Shown: positions 35,677 to 42,752 of the stretch, one piece after another
Layout: every line of letters begins with the position of its first letter
How positions within the stretch are numbered: position 1 is the first letter of the stretch
NCBI GenBank assembly: GCA_040385245.1
Contig: JAZKHT010000007.1
Location: 434,001 to 498,000, forward strand
Origin: JAZKHT01 sp040385245
GTDB taxonomy: Bacteria > Pseudomonadota > Alphaproteobacteria > Rhodobacterales > Rhodobacteraceae
DNA: 64,000 bases
Reading direction: 5' to 3'
Notes under the pieces: generated by a model
What the model saw: the letters and a program-made list of their open reading frames with translations, nothing else
The model's database searches: none
What the model was told of the DNA's origin: nothing
Program-made: the position numbers and the translations under genes

Positions 35677-35707
35677 GGTGCAAGGCGACCAAGCGCCGCC
35701 TTGCACC
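35677..35707 (-). terminator. intercistronic hairpin after the binding-protein gene
   Basis: GGTGCAAGGCG (35677-35687) pairs perfectly with CGCCTTGCACC (35697-35707) around a 9-base loop, seven bases beyond the binding-protein stop. There is no T-run. Such hairpins commonly stabilise the upstream mRNA or partly stop transcription, giving more binding protein than permease. Confidence 0.65.
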
Positions 35708-35714
35708 GACTGAC

Positions 35715-36971
35715 TTACTTCAGAAAGCCGCCTTCTTTGGCTGCGGTATCATAGGCTGCCTTCACATCGGCAAGCGCCTGATCGGCCTCTTCCTTGCCCG
35801 CGATGAAATCGGCAAGTTCCGCCGACAGCGCCGTGTGCAGCAGACCCATATAGGGCTGCATCGGATAGGCCCGTGCGCCGCCCGTGGCATTGGCGATCAC
35901 GCCAACTGCGGTCGGGCCGGGTTCGAACCTTGCCACCAGCCAGGTCGCTGCCGTGGGGTTGGCCGCGATCACCTCGGGGCTGATGCCATGAACCATCGCC
36001 TGGAACGAGGCTGCCGCATCTTCGTCCGAGATATTGGCCGCGATGGTGAACCCGTCCCACCACAGCGCCGCCGCAGGTGTTGTGCCACCGTTGATCGTGG
36101 GGGCCGCCGCAAAGCCGGTTGCTGCCGCCACTTCGGGATTGGCCTTCACCGGATCGGTGGCCGCCGCCGCCAGCGAACCCCACTGGCTCATCAGTGCCAC
36201 ATTGCCAGCATCCCAGACCTTGTTCAGCTCGTTCGCGTCATAGGTCAGGTAATCGGGGTTCATGAAGCCCGTCATCGCCCGCATGGTTTCTAGAACCTTG
36301 CGGCCATTGTCGTTGTCGATGGCCAGTTCTGCTGAACCATCGGCAAAGAAGTTGCCGCCCGTCCCCAGATACATATTGACGAATTCCGCCGCCAGATCCC
36401 AACCGGGCTTGTCCGATGCGGCAAGCGGGTATTCCATCAGGCCCTTGTCCTTGATTGCCTTTGCGGCAACCAACAGATCTTCGTAGCTTGCCGGGACGCC
36501 GACGCCCGCCTTTTCAAGAATGTCCTTGCGATAGAACAGGTGCTGGCCGTTGCCCATGAAGGCGATCGCCATGACCTTGCCGTCGATCTTGATCAACTGG
36601 TTGGGCTGAAGCGATGCGCCATATTGGGCCACCAGATCATCCAGCGGGCGGATCAGCCCGTCATTCAACAGCGGCACGATCGAGTTGTTGGCGACCACTG
36701 CCACGGTGTATTCCGCCGGATTGGCCGTCAGGGCAGGGCCCTGGATGTTCTTGTGTTCCGCCGTCGCGTTCGCGGTCACCGTCACCGCATCGCTGGCACA
36801 GGTCGCGGCGGCGTCATTGACGATCCGCAGCGCCTCAAAGTCGTTGGACAGAATGCGCACCGAACCTGCACCCTGCACCGCACATTCCGCCATCGCCATG
36901 CTGCCACCAGCCAGCAAGGCCGCCACGCTTACCGCGCCAGCCATCAGCGCTTTGGTCATCTTGATCTTCAT
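35715..36971 (-). CDS. ABC transporter substrate-binding protein (family 1, sugar type)
   Basis: A 418-residue periplasmic binding protein. It has a Sec signal peptide (MKIKMTKALMAGAVSVAALL, cleavage near AMA-EC). YRKDILEKAGVGVPASYEDLLVAA, the LAEFVNMYLGTGG region and ALWWDGFTIAANISDEDAAA are typical of UgpB/MalE-like proteins. The start was placed at ATG 36971, with AGAGGGG upstream; the longer frame runs into the operator. It is first in an operon of importer, lacI, AtzG-like and amidase genes. The ligand cannot be predicted from sequence. Confidence 0.92.
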   Translation of the reverse strand: MKIKMTKALMAGAVSVAALLAGGSMAMAECAVQGAGSVRILSNDFEALRIVNDAAATCASDAVTVTANATAEHKNIQGPALTANPAEYTVAVVANNSIVPLLNDGLIRPLDDLVAQYGASLQPNQLIKIDGKVMAIAFMGNGQHLFYRKDILEKAGVGVPASYEDLLVAAKAIKDKGLMEYPLAASDKPGWDLAAEFVNMYLGTGGNFFADGSAELAIDNDNGRKVLETMRAMTGFMNPDYLTYDANELNKVWDAGNVALMSQWGSLAAAATDPVKANPEVAAATGFAAAPTINGGTTPAAALWWDGFTIAANISDEDAAASFQAMVHGISPEVIAANPTAATWLVARFEPGPTAVGVIANATGGARAYPMQPYMGLLHTALSAELADFIAGKEEADQALADVKAAYDTAAKEGGFLK

Positions 36972-37056
36972 AACGTACCCCTCTGTTGGTGATTTCATCT
37001 TTGCCGGTCTGACGCCGTCGGCCCGGAGCCAATCTTCCCAAAAGCTAAACACTCTT

Positions 37057-37070
37057 TGCATACGATTGCA
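37057..37070. promoter_or_regulatory. predicted LacI-family operator, ABC importer operon
   Basis: TGCATACGATTGCA, 86 bases upstream of the binding-protein start. It is the exact reverse complement of the site at 28577-28590. On the minus strand an AT-rich stretch (ATATTATATT, 37071-37080) that could hold the -10 element lies immediately before it, so bound repressor would block initiation. Confidence 0.75.
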
Positions 37071-37134
37071 AATATAATATTACAGAGCCACTCAGGATTT
37101 CGTCTTGTGCCTCGGGGTAGTCCGAAAACAGGAC

Positions 37135-37158
37135 GGCCCGCCCCTTTCGGGACGGGCC
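37135..37158 (-). terminator. hairpin after the SnoaL-like gene
   Basis: GGCCCG-C-CCC (37135-37144) pairs with GGG-A-CGGGCC (37149-37158), with one internal mismatch and a 4-base loop. It lies 26 bases downstream of the SnoaL-like stop on the minus strand, followed by GTCCTGTTTTC. It probably separates that gene from the importer operon. Confidence 0.6.
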
Positions 37159-37183
37159 AAAGGATCGCAACCCGGGTCAGATA

Positions 37184-38341
37184 TCAGACGGCGATGGACG
37201 CTGCCTTGCGGTCGGCCATCTGTGCCAGCTTGATCTGCACCAGCGCCGACGCCTCGTCATAGACGCGCCATTCGTCGACGATCTTGCCGTTCTTGTAGTG
37301 GAAATGGGTGATCCCCATCATCTGCACGCGTTTGCCGGTGGGCGCGCCCAGATGGTTCAGGATGCCATAGCCCAGATGGTGGCCTTCCATGATCCAGCGC
37401 ACGGCCACCTTTTCGCCCCCCTCTTCGCAGGGGGTCGTACAGATATGCTGCGGGGTAAAGGCCGCATCCGGCAACGACCCGATCAACCCCAGCGTCTGAT
37501 GGATGATTGACGCCACGCCATACAATTCCACCATCAGCGGGCCGTGATACTGCGCGGTCGGGGCGTAGACTTGCGCGATCTGGCCCAGCATCTTGCGATT
37601 GAACACGTCATGCATCCAGCGCAGGGTGTGACGCTCTACCTCGTTTGAGGCGAGCGAAAGATCGGCCTCCGCCTCGGGCGGGTATTGGCCGATCATGTGG
37701 CGATTTTCGCCAATATCCAGCGAAACCAAACCTTTATCAAGGGCCGTCGTCGCCATTTTTTCGGCATAGGCCTGAACATCCAGCCCCAGCTGTTGCAAGA
37801 TCGCGGTGAAATCGGCCACCACCCACTCGCGGTAGATCTTGTTTTCATAGATCATGCAGTCGGCAATGGTGCGCGACGTGAACACCCGCCCTGTGGGATA
37901 GCCAAGGTGGCCGTTCTGGGTATGCCGCCCCGTCCCAGTCACCAGATGCGAGGTGTAGAAGCCTGCGTTTTCGTCGCCTTTCCAGATCACATGGGTCGCC
38001 ATGCCGCGCCGTTCGGGAAAGGAGACAAGGCGCTGAATGGTGTCGCGCACCACCTCTTCGCGGGTATAAAGCGTGCCGGTCGTGCCATAGAGAACGCAGT
38101 TGTGCGTGTAGTGGCTGTAGATCAGGCCGATGTCGCGTTCATCCCAGATGCGGTGGGTGCAGCGCACGATGTAGTCGACGATGTCCGTATAGATCGGATC
38201 AAAACCGCGCATGGCCTGGGTGCGCTTGCCGCCCACAGGTGCCAAATCGGGGTAATCGTGACGTTCAACCTGCATCACCTTTTCTTCCCGCGACGGCGTC
38301 AGTTCGCCCCTGGAAATTGTGCTGTCCTTTTTGTCCGTCAT
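37184..38341 (-). CDS. tandem SnoaL/NTF2-like domain protein
   Basis: A 385-residue protein with two NTF2-fold domains of the SnoaL type. The first spans about residues 55-190 (HRIWDERDIGLIYSHYTHNC, CMIYENKIYREWVVADFTAIL). The second spans about 245-370 (WMHDVFNRKMLGQIAQVYAP, THFHYKNGKIVDEWRVYDE). Single-domain relatives are cyclases, isomerases or hydrolases; AtzH of cyanuric acid breakdown also has this fold. It has its own promoter region with a LacI-type site at 38434, and AGGTGA precedes the ATG. The function is unknown. Confidence 0.78.
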   Translation of the reverse strand: MTDKKDSTISRGELTPSREEKVMQVERHDYPDLAPVGGKRTQAMRGFDPIYTDIVDYIVRCTHRIWDERDIGLIYSHYTHNCVLYGTTGTLYTREEVVRDTIQRLVSFPERRGMATHVIWKGDENAGFYTSHLVTGTGRHTQNGHLGYPTGRVFTSRTIADCMIYENKIYREWVVADFTAILQQLGLDVQAYAEKMATTALDKGLVSLDIGENRHMIGQYPPEAEADLSLASNEVERHTLRWMHDVFNRKMLGQIAQVYAPTAQYHGPLMVELYGVASIIHQTLGLIGSLPDAAFTPQHICTTPCEEGGEKVAVRWIMEGHHLGYGILNHLGAPTGKRVQMMGITHFHYKNGKIVDEWRVYDEASALVQIKLAQMADRKAASIAV

Positions 38342-38433
38342 TCAGATCACCTGCCTGTTGCTGCAATCCACGCCCGGGTCTGTGACCGCCCGCATGGATG
38401 AGTCTATCCGACGCGCATAAAACTGAACGTCAA

Positions 38434-38447
38434 AGAATACGTATGCA
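38434..38447. promoter_or_regulatory. predicted LacI-family operator, SnoaL-like gene
   Basis: AGAATACGTATGCA, 93 bases upstream of the SnoaL-like start (minus-strand reading TGCATACGTATTCT). It differs from the locus consensus at one end position only. This is the fourth site of the set. Confidence 0.68.
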
Positions 38448-38711
38448 AGCGAAATCTTCCGCGTGCCCAAAACTTCACCGATCAGTCTCAGATCGGGTGG
38501 ACAAAGGGGGTGCGCGTCGTGTGAAAGCCGGCCTGCATGCCGCCGATCCGAACTGGCTGCGACTTTGCTACCTATTGCGGGGGCAGGGTCATGGCGGATA
38601 TCGAATTCCCGGCGTAATGAATGATGGGGCTACAGTGCGGCGCGTCTTTGGGGTAGGTGAGCAGGTCATGCAGTATCGTCCACGCGGCCCTTTGGGCATC
38701 AGTGCTGCGCA
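38448..38711. other. intergenic stretch between SnoaL-like and glycosyltransferase genes
   Basis: Together with 38342-38447 this makes a 370-base gap. Apart from the operator it holds no convincing gene. A 105-codon frame (38398-38715) runs through it and ends with an ATGA overlap on the glycosyltransferase start. It crosses the operator and resembles no protein I recognise, so it is not called. The divergent promoters for both flanking genes must lie here. Confidence 0.5.
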
Positions 38712-40280
38712 ATGACACGGATTGACTGGTTACGTCTGTGGGCCGCGCTGGCGGGCTTTGCCGCGCTTTCGTCTGTTCTTGTATCGCTGCGCCCCATCCT
38801 GCCTGTGGACGAGACGCGGTATCTGACCGTCGCATGGGAGATGTGGCAGGGCGGGTCCAAGATGGTGCCGCACCTGAATGGTGACATCTATGGTCATAAG
38901 CCGCCGCTGCTGTTCTGGTTGATCAATCTGGTCTGGTCGGTGACGGGCGTGCACGATTGGGCGGGGCGTCTGGTCGGGCCAGCTTTTGGCGTGATCAGCA
39001 TTGCCCTGACCGCTCGGCTGGCGCGGGTGCTGTGGCCCGATGCCCCGGCGCGCGCTGGCATCTCGGCCCTCATCCTGGCGTCGGGGTTGGTGTTCCTGCT
39101 GTTCGGGACGGCAACCATGTTCGACACTCTGCTGACGGCGGCGGTTCTGCTGGCCATGCTGGCGCTGGTGAACCTGCGCCATAGTGGTGGCCTGCGGCCG
39201 GTGCTGATGTTGGGATTTGCGCTGGCCTTTGGGGTGCTTGCCAAGGGACCGGTTGTGCTGCTGCATGTGATGCCTGTGGCGCTGTTGATGCCGCTTTGGG
39301 CCGAAAAGCAGACGCGACCAGCCCTGAAAGGCTGGTATCTGTCCGTTGGCCTGAGCATTGCGGTTGCCTTGGGTGTGGTCCTCATCTGGCTGGGGCCCGC
39401 CCTGATCGCAGGCGGGGCAGAGTACCGGGACGAGGTGTTGTGGCGGCAAAGCGCCGGGCGGATGGTGTCGGCCTTTGATCACAAGCGCCCGCTTTGGTTT
39501 TTTGCGGCGCTTCTGCCGCTTTACCTTTGGCCATGGGGGTGGAGCCGCGAGTCTCTGACGCGCCTTGCCCCGCGCAGCATGGCGGGAACGGAACAGGGCC
39601 GTTTCCTTGGCATCTGGGCGCTGGCCGTCTTGCTGGCCTTTTCGGCGATCAGCAGCAAGCAGGCGCATTATCTGGTGCCAGAACTGCCCGCGCTGGCCCT
39701 GCTGTTGTCAGGGCTGTCAATGGGGCGGGTCACGGCGATGGGCCGGATCGGATTGGCGCTGCCTTTGATGGGCCTTGGGGTAATGGCGATTGCAGATTGG
39801 AGCGGCCTTGTCACCCTGTCGGGCGACCCGGCGATGCGCCTGACGGCGACGGGCATGGGGTCGGTTGTTGCGGTGTCAGTCAGCGCGGTAACGGGCCTGT
39901 ATCTTCTGCGCCAACGCGAAGGTGGCACGATCCTGACCGCAGCCGCGACGGTGCTGGGTCTGCATCTGCTGGTTCAGCCCATCTTGTGGGGACAGTTCGA
40001 CCCGACGACAATCGCCGGATATCTGGCGGCGGGGCAGGCCGGCGGGATAGCCACCACCGATCTGAAGTACGCGGGCCAGTTTTCCTATGCGGGCCGTCTG
40101 TCGCAACCGATGACCGTGTTGGGGGATGACGCAGCAGCGCAGGATTGGCTGGCGGTTCATCCGGGGGGCACGATCCTGACGCGGACGGAATTGACCGATC
40201 CGCGCCTGTCCATCCAGCACAGCGCCGAGTTTCAGGGCAAGGATTACTGGGTCTATCGCGCAGGGTCCGTCCAGCCGTAG
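38712..40280 (+). CDS. glycosyltransferase family 39 (ArnT/PMT-like) membrane protein
   Basis: A 522-residue polytopic membrane protein of the dolichyl-phosphate-mannose/ArnT type. About eleven hydrophobic segments are visible. The first periplasmic loop holds the catalytic acidic motif PILPVDETRYLTVAWEMWQG followed by HLNGDIYGHKPPLLFWLINL. LLAFSAISSKQAHYLVPELP is another family hallmark. It probably transfers a sugar from an undecaprenyl-phosphate carrier to lipid A or another envelope acceptor. It stands alone, convergent with the thiolase gene 12 bases away. Confidence 0.87.
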   Translation: MTRIDWLRLWAALAGFAALSSVLVSLRPILPVDETRYLTVAWEMWQGGSKMVPHLNGDIYGHKPPLLFWLINLVWSVTGVHDWAGRLVGPAFGVISIALTARLARVLWPDAPARAGISALILASGLVFLLFGTATMFDTLLTAAVLLAMLALVNLRHSGGLRPVLMLGFALAFGVLAKGPVVLLHVMPVALLMPLWAEKQTRPALKGWYLSVGLSIAVALGVVLIWLGPALIAGGAEYRDEVLWRQSAGRMVSAFDHKRPLWFFAALLPLYLWPWGWSRESLTRLAPRSMAGTEQGRFLGIWALAVLLAFSAISSKQAHYLVPELPALALLLSGLSMGRVTAMGRIGLALPLMGLGVMAIADWSGLVTLSGDPAMRLTATGMGSVVAVSVSAVTGLYLLRQREGGTILTAAATVLGLHLLVQPILWGQFDPTTIAGYLAAGQAGGIATTDLKYAGQFSYAGRLSQPMTVLGDDAAAQDWLAVHPGGTILTRTELTDPRLSIQHSAEFQGKDYWVYRAGSVQP

Positions 40281-40292
40281 TCGATGAAACCG

Positions 40293-41480
40293 TCAGGCAG
40301 CGGGGTTTTCGACCACCACCGCAATGCCTTGCCCGCCGCCGATGCACATCGTGGCAAGACCATAACGGCCACCCGTGCGGTTCAGTTCATGGATCAGCTT
40401 GATCAGGATGATCGCCCCCGACGCGCCAACCGGATGGCCCAGTGCCACAGCCCCGCCGTTCGGGTTGGTCTTTTCGGGCGGAAAGCCCAATTCCTGCGCC
40501 ACCGCGCAGGCCTGTGCGGCAAACGCCTCGTTCGATTCGATGACGTCCATGTCGGCCACCGACAGCCCGGCGCGGGACAGCGCCTGTTTCACTGCCGGAA
40601 CCGGACCCAGCCCCATAACATCAGGGGCAACCCCGCCCAAACCGTAGGCCACGATGCGGGCAAGTGGCGTGACGCCCCGCGCGGCCGCCGTTTGCGCGTC
40701 CATCAGCACCAGCGCACCGGCACCGTCGTTGATGCCGCTGGCATTGCCTGCCGTCACCGACCCGTCCTTGCGAAAGGCGGGGCGCAGCTTTTCCATATCG
40801 GCCAAGGTCACATCGGGCCGGACGTGTTCGTCGGTGTCAAACACCACCTCGGCCCGGCCCTTTTTCACCGTCATCGGCAGGATTTGCCCGGCAAAGCGCC
40901 CTTCGGCGATGGCATGGGCCGCGCGTCGGTGGCTTTCGACGGCAAAAGCGTCTTGGGTTGCGCGGTCGATCTGGCCACGGGCGGCCACATTTTCCGCCGT
41001 GATCCCCATATGCCCGCTGCCGAACGGATCGGTCAGCGCGCCGGTCATCATGTCGATGGCAGCCAGATCGCCCATCTTTTGGCCGACGCGGCCTTGGGTG
41101 ATCAGATGGCCGGATCTGCTCATGCTTTCGGTGCCGCCTGCCAATGTGATGTCGGCGTTGCCCAGCAAGATCGCCTCGGCCGCCGTCACGACGGCCTGCA
41201 ACCCCGACCCGCACAGCCGGTTCAACGTCAGCGCAGGCACGGTTTCCGGCACCCCGGCGCGCATCGCCGCCACGCGCGAGACGTACATGTCTTCGGGCGC
41301 GGTATGGATGACGTTGCCAAAGACCGTCTGGCCAATGTCGTCCCCGGTGCATCCGGCCCGTTCAATCGCCGCGCGCGCGACGGCGGCCCCCATGTCGGCG
41401 GGCGATATCCCGGCAAGCGAGCCGCCAAAATCCCCTATGGCGGTGCGGACGCCGGATGCGATGATGACGGAACGGGTCAT
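40293..41480 (-). CDS. acetyl-CoA acetyltransferase family thiolase
   Basis: A 395-residue type II thiolase. Nucleophile Cys90 is in TLNRLCGSGLQAV, the catalytic His in GGAVALGHPVGASGA, and the second Cys near residue 381 in ATMCIGGGQGIAVVV. It condenses or cleaves acetoacetyl-CoA or a 3-ketoacyl-CoA. PhaA-, AtoB- and BktB-like enzymes cannot be told apart by eye. CAGGAG precedes the ATG. It lies 68 bases after the HlyD-like gene in the same orientation, without obvious functional linkage. Confidence 0.92.
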   Translation of the reverse strand: MTRSVIIASGVRTAIGDFGGSLAGISPADMGAAVARAAIERAGCTGDDIGQTVFGNVIHTAPEDMYVSRVAAMRAGVPETVPALTLNRLCGSGLQAVVTAAEAILLGNADITLAGGTESMSRSGHLITQGRVGQKMGDLAAIDMMTGALTDPFGSGHMGITAENVAARGQIDRATQDAFAVESHRRAAHAIAEGRFAGQILPMTVKKGRAEVVFDTDEHVRPDVTLADMEKLRPAFRKDGSVTAGNASGINDGAGALVLMDAQTAAARGVTPLARIVAYGLGGVAPDVMGLGPVPAVKQALSRAGLSVADMDVIESNEAFAAQACAVAQELGFPPEKTNPNGGAVALGHPVGASGAIILIKLIHELNRTGGRYGLATMCIGGGQGIAVVVENPAA

Positions 41481-41548
41481 AGAGAACTCCTGTCTGTTTC
41501 AGGCGACTGTGGCGCGGCGGCCAAGGCGCTGGCAAGCCTGTCTTTGCG

Positions 41549-42748
41549 TCAGTCGGAAATGGGCAAAAGCCGCACCCCTTGGGCAACGGATGCGCCGGGA
41601 TAGGCCACGACCAGATCGCCCGCGTTCAGCCCATCCGTGATGGCGGCAAGCTGGCCTTGGGTATGACCGACCGAGACGGGTGTCAGCACGGCGCGCGCAT
41701 CCACTGCGCGCCAGACGGCCCAGCCACCATCTTGCCGGAACAGGGCACTTTGCGGCACTTGCAGCACATCGTCATCCGACCAGATCACGATGCGCACAAA
41801 GACCCGGTATTGATCCCCCAGACCGAGCCGCGCCTCGGCGGGACTGTCGATATCCAGATGCACGCGGACGCGCTGTTCTTCGATCCCCAGCGCCGAAACC
41901 CTTGTGAAACCCGCAGGATCAACGCGGGTGACATGTGCGGTCAAGACCCCCGCCCCACCCCAGCGTTCGACATGGGCCAAGGCACCGGGGCGCACATTGA
42001 CGGCATCTGCGGACAGGATGTCTGTCTCGATCTTCAGGGCCGAAAGGTCGCCCACGGTTACCAACGGCTCTCCGGCCTGCACCAGTCGTGCGCCGGTGTC
42101 GGTGATCGCCAGCACCGTGCCCGGCAAGGGAGCTGTCAGCTGCAAGCAGCAATCGACGTTCGGCGCGCCCCCAGCAGATGGCAACTGCAATTGCGCCTGC
42201 ATCCGGTCAAGCGTGGCGCGGTGCAGATCAAGGTCATAGCGTGCCGCATCCAGCGCCCGCGCGGCGGTCAGGGCCTGTTGCTGGCTGTCCTCCATCGCGC
42301 GTTGGGGGATGGTGCCGCGCGCGGCAAGGGCGCGGTTGCGGGCAAGCTGGCCTTCGGCATAGGCAAGGTCGGCTTCGGCCCGCGTCAGGTTCACCTCGGC
42401 CAGACGCACAGCCGCCTCGGCCTCGACGACCGCAGCCTCGGCCTGGGCGCGGGCGCGGGCATCCAGAAAGGCAGGTTCGCTGGGGCGGATTTCAGCCACC
42501 ACGGTGTCGGTCGTCACCGCATCGCCCACCTGCACCGGCGACCGCGCCACGGTTCCGGCAAGGGGTGCCGTGACCGTGCGCGGATCGCGGACGCGGGTGA
42601 TCCCTTCGGCAGAGACCGTCACCGCCATCGGGGAGGGCTGAACGGGGTACAGGTCCACCGGCACCGGTTGGGGCAGGAACGCCCAGACCAGCGCGCCGAT
42701 GCCAAGGATCCCGGCCAGCCCCGCAAGGGCCAATTTTACATAACGCAT
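41549..42748 (-). CDS. HlyD-family periplasmic adaptor (membrane fusion protein)
   Basis: A 399-residue adaptor with an N-terminal membrane anchor (about residues 5-24) and a lipoyl-like half (TVTAPLAGTVARSPVQVGDAV). A long alpha-hairpin (about residues 95-190, Ala/Glu/Arg-rich) is followed by a second lipoyl half (QLTAPLPGTVLAI) and beta-barrel domains. With the FtsX-type permease and LolD-type ATPase upstream it forms a MacAB-like efflux or envelope-transport complex. It starts four bases after the permease gene. Confidence 0.88.
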   Translation of the reverse strand: MRYVKLALAGLAGILGIGALVWAFLPQPVPVDLYPVQPSPMAVTVSAEGITRVRDPRTVTAPLAGTVARSPVQVGDAVTTDTVVAEIRPSEPAFLDARARAQAEAAVVEAEAAVRLAEVNLTRAEADLAYAEGQLARNRALAARGTIPQRAMEDSQQQALTAARALDAARYDLDLHRATLDRMQAQLQLPSAGGAPNVDCCLQLTAPLPGTVLAITDTGARLVQAGEPLVTVGDLSALKIETDILSADAVNVRPGALAHVERWGGAGVLTAHVTRVDPAGFTRVSALGIEEQRVRVHLDIDSPAEARLGLGDQYRVFVRIVIWSDDDVLQVPQSALFRQDGGWAVWRAVDARAVLTPVSVGHTQGQLAAITDGLNAGDLVVAYPGASVAQGVRLLPISD

Positions 42749-42752
42749 CGGG

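Noticed and set aside
38398..38715. 105-codon plus-strand frame upstream of the glycosyltransferase, with ATGA overlap
   Set aside because: It runs through the predicted operator and promoter region, resembles no family, and is rich in residues typical of non-coding GC-rich frames.
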